DNA of 64,000 nt from Salinispira pacifica (GTDB lineage Bacteria; Spirochaetota; Spirochaetia; DSM-27196; Salinispiraceae): positions 1,005,001 through 1,069,000 of the forward strand of contig NC_023035.1 in the NCBI RefSeq assembly GCF_000507245.1, read 5' to 3'. Each line of letters starts with the position of its first letter. Position 1 is the stretch's first letter. The notes beneath the pieces are model-generated. The model made no database searches and had not been told where the DNA came from. It saw nothing but the letters and a program-made list of their open reading frames with translations. Shown here in pieces: positions 34,529 to 42,194 of the stretch. Made by a program: the position numbers and the translations under genes.

Positions 34529-37003
34529 ATGGTCACCATGCCCGACAACGAAAAGACCGGCTCCCGCTCGAAGATGAAGGACAACTTCAAATACGAAGGG
34601 GACGGAGAAATGGGCCGGATCATGTCCGACTTCCTCATGTACAACATGCGCGAAGGCCGAGGAATGAGCGAAGCGGCCAAGCCGGTGTACGAACGACGCA
34701 TGTGGGATGACGACGGAAGCTGGATAGAAGCGCCGAGCATCCGCGGTGTGGTGAACATCGGCGTTTCAATTACCGCCAGTTTTTTAGCTCCCGGAGTGGG
34801 GGGAGCCCTCATGGGGGCGGCATTAAACCTGGTGGATGATGCGATGTTCACGGCCATGGACGTGCAAAACGGGGTAATGACCGCTGACGAAGCCTGGGTC
34901 AGCATGGGTAAACAGGCGCTCTCCAGCGTAGCCAGTGCGGCCATCGGTCAGATAGGACCAACCGGGGATGCATTTAAAGCTTTGGGTGCTGGAGCGAAAG
35001 TCGGTCTGACCCTTGGCCACCAAGTGGCGACAAATACGGTCACCGGCGCAATAAACGCCATCGAATACTCGTCCGAGGGCGGCTGGGGCTATAACGGCGA
35101 GGCGTTCCGCGAAAGCGTGGTGGGTAAACAGGCGCTGGCCGGATATGTGGGCAGTGTCGCCGGGGGCATGGTGCAGCACAGCATAGCCGATTCAAGTCTC
35201 TTCGGCTTCGTCGGGGAGGACTATGCCAACGGTATGGCCACGGCCACCATGGCGGGAAATCTTGTGCGGATGGGAACCGACTATGCTATCACCGGCAGTA
35301 CGAGCATCAACCTGGCGAATATCAACGGCGTGGGCTTGTTTGAAGTCAACCTGGGGCGCGACGGTATAAGAGGCAGCATCTCAAGCGGGGGCTACGACAT
35401 GTCCATGGGGACGATCATCAACAGCATAAAAGGCATAGGGACCTTACAGACATCCGCCGACATCGGCAAGAAGTTCGACGGAGACCTGGAAGTAGCCATG
35501 CGCGGGCTATCCAGTTACGGCCTTGACGAGACTGACGAATACTTCCGCCAGCTGATGAACGGCGAAGCCGAAATAACCATAGCCGACGGCGACGGCACTG
35601 CCTTGACCGAGTACGATGCTGAAACGCAAACCAAGCGAACAAGAATCGACCACGCAGGCGACGGGCAATTCGCCGGCATCCAGCTGGGCGTAGTCTTGGC
35701 GCATGAAGCGTTCCGGAACGGTATAGACGACGGCGAGCGGGGACAGCAGATTGAAACGTCTGAGGCGGTATTCGGTCATACCGTAGCCGCCGGAATGGCC
35801 GCGGGCATCTATGGCGATTCATCGATAAGCCAGGCGATGCTTGACGAAGTAGAACTATTGCGCGAGGCTCAAAGAACCAAAGACTTCAGCAAATTCTCAG
35901 CTCATGTTGCTGCGAATTATGATTCGAGTAAGGATTATTGGAAACTGACTGCTGAGGGTGAACTCATAAATGACGGGGATGGGTGGCTCCGGGATGAAAA
36001 CGGTGATCTTGTACGTAATGAAAACGGAGATCCCATAGGTGCAAACGGTGTTGAAACTGGTCTTTTAAACATCCTCTATGGGGGAACAAGTGGCCGTTCA
36101 TACGATAATTTCAGCGATGAAGAAATCGCAACCGCTCAACAGTTAATGGTGCAATCCGGAATGACTTCAACTGATGTTCCAATGCACGAACGGATGTGGA
36201 CTGGAAATGCTGATAATATTCATGTACCGGGCCTTGGTTCTGTTCCCGTTAACCTCACCGCTTTAAACATGGGGAAAAAGTTAGATATGAACTCCGTCAT
36301 GAGCAAAACAGGAGATTCTATCGCTACGGAAGCATTTGTGAACTATTACTACGGTGAAGCCCATGATGCTGCAAAAAGTGGTTTTTCCCAATTGAGTAGT
36401 GCAATGTCTAATGTTCCCCTCACAGCTCAAGGACGATTTGGAAGACTCTCTGCAACAATGACTGATTTCTATGGAAACGGAAGTGCCGTCGCCCAAAAAT
36501 TGAGCCAAGAATATGGTCTTGAAGGTGAAGACTTCTTTGGCCCAAGCACCAATGATAAGCACTCCCTTGGTATGCATAAAGGCAATGACTTTGGAATGCC
36601 TGAAGGAACAGCAGTCCCATCTATCTTCTCAGGCGTTGCCTCTGTAATTGACCGGACTGATGATTATGATCCACTGACAGGCGAAGACAGTTCAGGTCTT
36701 AACGTTCAATCGAGAATAGGCTTTACATTCGAGGATCTTTTCATTGATACAGGGGTGGATTCAAACTCAATGCATTTCTCAAGTATTCCTGAGGACTTAG
36801 AAGTCGGCAGTGAGATCAGCTCCAACATGACAATAGGCTACGCCGGAGACAGTGGGGCTTCGGATGGTTCCCATCTTCACCAGCAGTTTACACTCCGCAG
36901 AGGCTATGGAAAACCGGCTACTATGGATCAAGCAAATCCATACAGGGCCCGTCAGAATTCGTTCCTGGATTTTGTGGGGGCTCCACTAATTGGGGCCTCC
37001 TGA
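34529..37003 (+). CDS. Array protein copy 6: longest and most diverged copy, intact M23 tip, cut short by an IS
   Basis: 824 residues from the first good ATG. Coding similarity starts at about 34490 right after an in-frame TAA, so even this copy lacks its original start. N-terminal parts (GRIMSDFLMYNMREGRGMSE, then GVVNIGVSITASFLAPGVGG) extend beyond copies 2 and 5. HEAFRNG is near residue 392. The M23 ligands are complete: HKGND near 683, SMHF, and SHLHQQF near 782. The stop codon lies in the inverted repeat of the IS at 36993; the original tail continues after the IS (38611-38786). Base and codon use differ from the other copies, which suggests it is older. Confidence 0.78.
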   Translation: MVTMPDNEKTGSRSKMKDNFKYEGDGEMGRIMSDFLMYNMREGRGMSEAAKPVYERRMWDDDGSWIEAPSIRGVVNIGVSITASFLAPGVGGALMGAALNLVDDAMFTAMDVQNGVMTADEAWVSMGKQALSSVASAAIGQIGPTGDAFKALGAGAKVGLTLGHQVATNTVTGAINAIEYSSEGGWGYNGEAFRESVVGKQALAGYVGSVAGGMVQHSIADSSLFGFVGEDYANGMATATMAGNLVRMGTDYAITGSTSINLANINGVGLFEVNLGRDGIRGSISSGGYDMSMGTIINSIKGIGTLQTSADIGKKFDGDLEVAMRGLSSYGLDETDEYFRQLMNGEAEITIADGDGTALTEYDAETQTKRTRIDHAGDGQFAGIQLGVVLAHEAFRNGIDDGERGQQIETSEAVFGHTVAAGMAAGIYGDSSISQAMLDEVELLREAQRTKDFSKFSAHVAANYDSSKDYWKLTAEGELINDGDGWLRDENGDLVRNENGDPIGANGVETGLLNILYGGTSGRSYDNFSDEEIATAQQLMVQSGMTSTDVPMHERMWTGNADNIHVPGLGSVPVNLTALNMGKKLDMNSVMSKTGDSIATEAFVNYYYGEAHDAAKSGFSQLSSAMSNVPLTAQGRFGRLSATMTDFYGNGSAVAQKLSQEYGLEGEDFFGPSTNDKHSLGMHKGNDFGMPEGTAVPSIFSGVASVIDRTDDYDPLTGEDSSGLNVQSRIGFTFEDLFIDTGVDSNSMHFSSIPEDLEVGSEISSNMTIGYAGDSGASDGSHLHQQFTLRRGYGKPATMDQANPYRARQNSFLDFVGAPLIGAS

Positions 37004-38610
37004 AAAAACCTTAACCCTATACATATAAATGAAATACTGCTAGGATTTGTGTATGAAGTGCACGGTTTTTGCGAAAACCAGGCAAAAACCCTTGCACCTG
37101 TTTTCTTGGCGGGAGGGATTATGTATAGAACTGAGGACAAAACGCAGCTTTCATTTGAAGATTTCTATCTCCCATTTGGAGGCAAACTGAACCCCAATAA
37201 CCGCTGGGTACAGCTTGCTGATTTAATTCCCTGGGAAGATTTAGAAGCAGAATATGCCTCACAGTTTGCTATCGAAAGCGGGCAAGGCGCTCCGGCGATC
37301 CGTTTCCGTACAGCATTGGGTGCCCTGATTATAAAGGAAAAATTAGGAATTACAGATGAGGAAACCGTGGAGCAGATTCGTGAGACGCCTTACCTGCAAT
37401 ATCTCATCGGAATGCAGGGGTACCAAGATGAGGCTCCTTTTGATCCATCAATGATGGTCCATTTCAGAAAGCGAATCAGCATGGACATGATCACTCACGC
37501 AAATGAATTGATTATTGCCGAAGAACGTAAAAAAAAACTGAAGATGATACGGAAGCTGAAAAAGAAGAAAATCCTGAGGTAGAAAACAACGGAAAGCTTC
37601 TGATTGATGCCACCTGCGTACCCGGTGATATTCGATATCCCACAGACCTTTCCCTTTTAAATGAGAGCCGGACAAAACTGGAAACCATCATAGACGTTCT
37701 TCACGCAAAACGGCCCAAGGGGGCGACAAAACCCCGAACATACCGGCAAAGGGCGCGAAAGGATTTTTTGGCGGTCATCAAAAAGCGCAAAGCGAGCAAG
37801 AACAAGATTCGCAAAGCAATACGCAAGCAGCTGGGGTACATACGCCGTAATCTCCGGCACATAGAGCAATTAGCGACGGTAGTCGGCTTGAATAGCCTGT
37901 CTCGGCAGCAGTACCGGAATCTGCTGGTGATCTCAGAAGTCTTTCGCCAGCAGGCCCTGATGTATGAAAACAAAGATCATCGAATGTCAGGCCGGATCGT
38001 GAGCATATCCCAACCCCATATTCGCCCCATAGTCAGGGGAAAAGCCGGTACCCCGGTTGAGTTCGGCATGAAGATTTCATCCGCCAATATTGACGGGTAC
38101 ATGTTCATCGATCGCTGTTCATGGGATCCATACAACGAGTCTGGTGATTTAGACATGCAGGCTGAAAATTACAAACAGAGATATGGCGTGTATCCGGAAT
38201 CAATACACGCCGATCAGATTTACCGCACCAGGGACAACCGAAATTGGTGCAAGAAACGGGGAATCAGATTATCCGGTCCGCCGCTTGGTCGTCCACCGAA
38301 AGATCGTGGAGAAAATCGAGAACGAAAGAAGCTGGCCCGTCAGGATGAGCTGGATAGAATCGCCGTAGAAGGGACATTCGGCAGAGCCAAACGACGGTAC
38401 TCAATGGGTCGATTAATGACAAAGCTTGCTGAGACCAGTGAATCGCAGGTGGCCATGATCATGCTGGTGATGAACCTGGAAAAGATTCGGAAGGATCTTT
38501 TTTACGTCTTGATCATAGCTATGTTACGCAGCCGAAAAATTCCGAAGTCTCATTACCCCGTGGTATTGGGGTATGGTAATATGGCAGCATAGGGTTTTTT
38601 CAGGAGGCCC
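36993..38610 (+). mobile_element. Complete insertion sequence, IS5/IS1182-like, with 18-bp inverted repeats and 6-bp target duplication
   Basis: Perfect 18-base inverted repeats (GGGCCTCCTGAAAAAACC at 36993-37010 and its complement at 38593-38610) are flanked by TAATTG on both sides (36987-36992 and 38611-38616). This defines a 1618-base element with a 6-base target duplication. It sits inside the 3' end of array gene 6. The intact ends and duplication show that the insertion is fairly recent. Confidence 0.9.
37121..38592 (+). CDS. Transposase of the IS5/IS1182-like element, two frames joined at a run of nine A
   Basis: The start ATG (MYRTEDKTQLSFEDFYLPFG) follows GGGAGG. The first frame runs to 37582 with the N-terminal domain (FRTALGALIIKEKLGITDEE, DPSMMVHFRKRI). 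The second frame, shifted by -1, continues LLIDATCVPGD (first catalytic Asp), then ESIHADQIYRTRDNR and a C-terminal VEGTFGRAKRRYSM (catalytic Glu). The change of frame falls at AAAAAAAAAC (37529-37538), a typical slippery run. Expression may rely on slippage, or the gene may be broken. Confidence 0.75.
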
Positions 38611-38786
38611 TAATTGATAGTCGTGTGCCGATTCGACGTGAAAGATGGAGTGCTGGCGACAACCTGTGGCATCGCTCCAGAGACCTTTTTTATGTAAACA
38701 CAAATAGTCTTTATGGGGGTACTAATGAAAGATGTATACAAGAGTGCAGTTTTATTAATGCTGCTTCTTTCAATGTTAGGTTGTAG
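38611..38786 (+). pseudogene. Displaced C-terminal tail of array protein 6
   Basis: If the IS and one TAATTG are removed, the frame of array gene 6 runs on as VGAPLIDSRVPIRRERWSAG and ends at TAG 38784-38786. The joined end aligns with the end of copy 2 (FLNQIGAPSTSDW, later YYNTNNMFDYLD against FYVNTNSLYGG). It overlaps the start of the lipoprotein gene at 38725. Confidence 0.6.
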
Positions 38787-39459
38787 AGAGAAGTTCGTCA
38801 CTATAGACGAATTTTCTGAAGAACACGATCTCTTTTGGAATACTGAAAATGGTGCTTTGATATTTGAAGATAGAGATTTAAAAGGCCCTGGGTATGGTGT
38901 GAAAAACTTTGATCTGAACCTTCTGGAGACGGTGAAGAGCGAAGATCTGGAAAAAGTAAAAGAAATTGATATTAATGGTACAGATCTCAGTAATCAAGTA
39001 CAGTTTCAATTCTCATTATTGCCAAATTTAGAGCTTTTAATAATATCTAATAACAATTTGAAGATACTGCAAGGGCTTCACGCCACTGAAGTTAGTGAAA
39101 TAAGTTTGTTGGAAACTCCTCTTGAAGATATTTCATTTATCTCAGAACTCGCAGAAGCAGAAAGTATTTGGATCAGAACAACTGAATCAATAGATCAGCT
39201 ACCTGACCTATCAAAGCTCGAAAATATTTATGAGTTTGGAATACAAGCAAATCCCTTGAAATCGCTTGATGGCATAGAGCGAATTCCGAACAGAATACGA
39301 CTGGTGATCGGTAAAGTTGAGGATATATCAGCCTTGGAAAATATAGACCCGAATAAATTCTTCATACTCATGGATGAACGCGACCAGGAAGCTCAGCCGG
39401 AAATCGTTCAAGAAATACGTGATATGGGGTATGAGATTAGTGCTGATTGGGGATTGTAA
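38725..39459 (+). CDS. Leucine-rich lipoprotein, candidate immunity partner of array protein 6
   Basis: 244 residues starting MKDVYKSAVLLMLLLSMLGC (lipobox SMLGC). Irregular leucine-rich repeats follow (LEKVKEIDINGTDLSN, LPNLELLIISNNNLKIL, LENIYEFGIQANPLKSLDGI). It resembles the lipoprotein at 18508 in plan, and tips 2 and 6 resemble each other. GGGGG precedes the start. The IS now separates it from its array gene, so it may have lost transcription from upstream. Confidence 0.7.
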   Translation: MKDVYKSAVLLMLLLSMLGCREKFVTIDEFSEEHDLFWNTENGALIFEDRDLKGPGYGVKNFDLNLLETVKSEDLEKVKEIDINGTDLSNQVQFQFSLLPNLELLIISNNNLKILQGLHATEVSEISLLETPLEDISFISELAEAESIWIRTTESIDQLPDLSKLENIYEFGIQANPLKSLDGIERIPNRIRLVIGKVEDISALENIDPNKFFILMDERDQEAQPEIVQEIRDMGYEISADWGL

Positions 39460-39500
39460 GAAAAGATGATAGTAACTAAGATAGAGATAATAGAAATCAA

Positions 39501-39524
39501 GAGAAGCCTGTTCTCGTTTTTTTT
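39501..39524 (+). terminator. Rho-independent terminator
   Basis: GAGAA, a 5-base loop and TTCTC, followed by G and eight T. It lies about 40 bases after the leucine-rich lipoprotein gene. Confidence 0.6.
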
Positions 39525-39566
39525 ATGCGCGAAACAGGTTATCTCAAATATTGTAGGAGATAATTA

Positions 39567-39983
39567 ATGAAAAAAAGCATTATTGTAGCTGGAATCATTC
39601 TGCTCACAGGAATGATACTTGTTAGTTGTGCAACCACTTCCTCAGCCTCTTCCAGCGCGCCAAAAAAATCAGTCGATCCGAATACGATAATCGGTATGAA
39701 TTTGATTGGAACTGGTGAGTCTGAAGGAGAGGCAATTTCTTTTAAAGCAGATGGAGTACTTGAAATCACTACATCTGATGGAAGCTTTACTGGAGAGTGG
39801 GAATATAATCCCGATCCTGAAATGGCGTTTCGACCAATTGTGATCAAATGGAACCAAGACGGAGAATTGCATGGATATATTTCGATACTTAGAACCGCAG
39901 ACAATCAGAGTTATACACTTCTCGGCAACTGGTATCCTACAGATGCCAATAAAACTATGGTTAAGGACTATGTAGTCGAATAA
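39567..39983 (+). CDS. Small lipoprotein of unknown function
   Basis: 138 residues beginning MKKSIIVAGIILLTGMILVS with lipobox LVSC, then a Ser/Ala/Thr-rich linker and a small domain (IIGMNLIGTGESEGEAISFK, GSFTGEWEYNPDP, YTLLGNWYPT). The repeated Gly-Trp strands suggest a small beta barrel, possibly lipocalin-like (impression only). GGAG lies 9 bases before the ATG. It is the last gene before the final palindrome and, unlike the other partners, does not follow an array gene directly. Confidence 0.65.
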   Translation: MKKSIIVAGIILLTGMILVSCATTSSASSSAPKKSVDPNTIIGMNLIGTGESEGEAISFKADGVLEITTSDGSFTGEWEYNPDPEMAFRPIVIKWNQDGELHGYISILRTADNQSYTLLGNWYPTDANKTMVKDYVVE

Positions 39984-40000
39984 ATTAATCTCTCCATGCT

Positions 40001-40069
40001 CCCCTAAGCCCCGCCTTGAGCTGCACCGGCGAACAGCCCGGTGTCAGCTCGAAGGGAACTCTTAGGGGG
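40001..40069. repeat. Cassette-end imperfect palindrome, copy 5
   Basis: CCCCTAAG to CTTAGGGGG, with the same inner stem and bulges as the other copies. It is the rightmost complete copy. Confidence 0.85.
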
Positions 40070-40158
40070 ACTCAGGCGAAGCTGTTTTCTTCATTGATAC
40101 GCCCACTGACCATTTACCACCCTTTGAATCTCCATATTACAAAATAGCAGTCTGGTTA

Positions 40159-41028
40159 TTACAGCTTCTTAATTTCCTGTTCGGAAAGGCCGGTAATCTC
40201 TGAGATATCTGCTATCGGAAAACCACGTTCCAGCATTTTGCGTGCATCTTCCCGGGCTTTCTGCTCCATACCGCGCTGTTCTCCCTGCTGTTCTATCCTG
40301 TCTACGACTTCTGTCAACATCGTTTTTACCTCCGTTAACTGATTTACCTTGTCGATGTCCCTGTTCTCAAGGGATCCGCGGAACATCCTGTTGATCCAGT
40401 GGCTGAATTGACGCAGCTGTTCAGGCTTCTCCTCGGCAATCATGGAGATTGCCTTGTCTATTGTCCGCCGCAATGCCGCATCATCCTCCTGCTGCTCCAG
40501 ATAAATGATGGCTGCTACCAGACCCTTGATGCGCTCCAGTTTTTCCGGTGGGATATCACGCTCAATAATCGGGTAGTAAGCAAAGCTTGGGATGTACTTC
40601 TGCGGAATCTCTGGTGCAATCAATTCACTGATATTGAACGGCACCGTCCAGGGGAGGCTGCCGTTGTACAGGAGAACCGGAAAAACTGCCGGCAGCAGCC
40701 CCTTTGTACTGCTTCGAAACAACTGGTCGTACAGCTGCAGAATATACAGCAGCATGCGCACGGGAATGGTCTTGTCAGGAGTGGACTGGAACTCCAGAAG
40801 CACATACACATAGACCTCACGGCCGGGAAGGGTTACCTTATAGATAATATCACTTTCCCGGTCCAATAGCTCCTCGCTGACAAAGCTTTTATCCACCAGC
40901 TCAACATCATCAACAGCCAAGCCCTGCACAAAATCCTCCTCAACAAAGCGGGTGAGAAACTGATGAAACACCTGCTTGCTTGAGAAAAGAAATTTATATG
41001 CACTGTCCCAGGGCTTTCGTTCTGCCAT
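40159..41028 (-). CDS. Rpn family nuclease / putative transposase, copy 4
   Basis: About 289 residues, almost identical to copy 1 at 11480 (same choices at most positions where copies 2 and 3 differ) but with the shortest Gln/Gly tail (QGEQRGMEQKA). PD-(D/E)XK residues are present. It closes the array on the right, with the leader and the esterase gene behind it. Confidence 0.88.
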   Translation of the reverse strand: MAERKPWDSAYKFLFSSKQVFHQFLTRFVEEDFVQGLAVDDVELVDKSFVSEELLDRESDIIYKVTLPGREVYVYVLLEFQSTPDKTIPVRMLLYILQLYDQLFRSSTKGLLPAVFPVLLYNGSLPWTVPFNISELIAPEIPQKYIPSFAYYPIIERDIPPEKLERIKGLVAAIIYLEQQEDDAALRRTIDKAISMIAEEKPEQLRQFSHWINRMFRGSLENRDIDKVNQLTEVKTMLTEVVDRIEQQGEQRGMEQKAREDARKMLERGFPIADISEITGLSEQEIKKL

Positions 41029-41035
41029 ATACACT

Positions 41036-41064
41036 AGTATACGACGTTTCATAAAGCAGGACAA
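41036..41064 (-). promoter_or_regulatory. Promoter of Rpn copy 4, predicted leaderless
   Basis: TTGTCC (41059-41064), 17 bases, TATACT (41036-41041) on the minus strand, ending 7 bases before the ATG. Confidence 0.6.
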
Positions 41065-41194
41065 TTGGTTACGTTCCAGCCGTTCTGAAGGAAACCAAAG
41101 GCGCGAATCCCGCGCCTCACTACATAAATAATCATTTCAAAATGATACGTGGTTCACTCTGCTTCTATTACGTACAGCCGCATTCCTCCTGCTG

Positions 41195-41258
41195 CACCAT
41201 CCGTGACCATCGTGTGTTCATCTGTGGTTACCACCAACTCTCTGATTCGTGCTACAAT
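41195..41258 (+). promoter_or_regulatory. Leader with extended -10 in front of the esterase gene (right array boundary)
   Basis: The same leader as in the cassettes, ending TG-C-TACAAT (41253-41258), lies directly before the esterase start. Here it plausibly is the natural promoter of a backbone gene, and the array copies may derive from it. Confidence 0.6.
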
Positions 41259-41292
41259 TTCATACCGCCATCCCTGAAAAATGGAGCAGCCG

Positions 41293-42123
41293 ATGCAGGA
41301 AAGTCCCGGCCGTGCACCAAAACTTGTAGAGCTCACCACCGCCAATCCCCCGGGCATCGATCCCCGGCGGGTACAGCTGTGGGTGGACGATGACTGGGAT
41401 AATGCCCCGGGCCGCAGTCTTTTGATCATGCATGACGGGCAAAACCTATTCCGGGAACAGGATGCCCATTACGGCATCTGGGGAATCGTTCAGGCAATCC
41501 GCCGGCTCAGATCGCTGAAAGCCATCCCGCCCACAGCCGTAGTCGGAGTGTGGAACAGCGGGGAGAACCGCTGGCTGGATTACATGCCCATGATCCACCC
41601 CTCTGAAAGCCGCCAGTGGCAGGCGGTCATGGCCGAACATAAGGCCCTGGGTGAACTTCCGCGCTCCACGCTGTATGGCGACTATATTGTCAGCTCGGTG
41701 ATCCCCGCAGCACTTGAGCATGCGGGTGCCGGAACAGGCGACTGCCGGATCCATACCATGGGCTCCAGCATGGGCGGTCTCATATCTCTGGACCTGTTCA
41801 TCCGCTATCCTGAAATCTTTCGTGGAGCAGGCTGTCTGTCCACCCATTGGAGCGCAGGCGGCAGCCGAATGATTGACTATGCAAAAAAAGGCTTATCATC
41901 CTGGAAGGGAAGCGACGGCCGGAAGCTCTACTTTGATTTCGGAAGCAGCGGGCTGGACGGCGACTATGAGCAATATCAGAATCAGCTGGACGGCCATCTG
42001 ATTTCCCGGGGAATAACATACGGAACCGATTTTCTCAGCCATCGCTTTCCCGGGGCGGAACACAGCGAAGGGGATTGGCGGATGCGCCTGGAAGTCCCGC
42101 TGCGGTTTCTCCTTTCCAGCTAA
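41293..42123 (+). CDS. Esterase-family alpha/beta hydrolase
   Basis: About 276 residues. SLLIMHDGQNLF near residue 45 and the nucleophile elbow GSSMGG near 160 match the esterase D / IroE-like family (PF00756 type); the acid and histidine are probably in FDFGSSGLD and GAEHSEGDW. It would hydrolyse a short ester, possibly a siderophore or sugar ester; the substrate cannot be read. I chose the second ATG (41293) because GGAG lies 6 bases before it; ATG 41281 is the alternative. No signal peptide. Confidence 0.82.
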   Translation: MQESPGRAPKLVELTTANPPGIDPRRVQLWVDDDWDNAPGRSLLIMHDGQNLFREQDAHYGIWGIVQAIRRLRSLKAIPPTAVVGVWNSGENRWLDYMPMIHPSESRQWQAVMAEHKALGELPRSTLYGDYIVSSVIPAALEHAGAGTGDCRIHTMGSSMGGLISLDLFIRYPEIFRGAGCLSTHWSAGGSRMIDYAKKGLSSWKGSDGRKLYFDFGSSGLDGDYEQYQNQLDGHLISRGITYGTDFLSHRFPGAEHSEGDWRMRLEVPLRFLLSS

Positions 42124-42194
42124 AGTCCATTGTGCCGCCACTGATTCACTGCATGATGTTTTCGCCGCCGCCCCATTGAGATATACTCAGTCCC

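Noticed and set aside
12553-41258. Leader repeats as a CRISPR array
   Set aside because: The copies are several kilobases apart, flanked by genes, with no regular short spacers and no cas genes.
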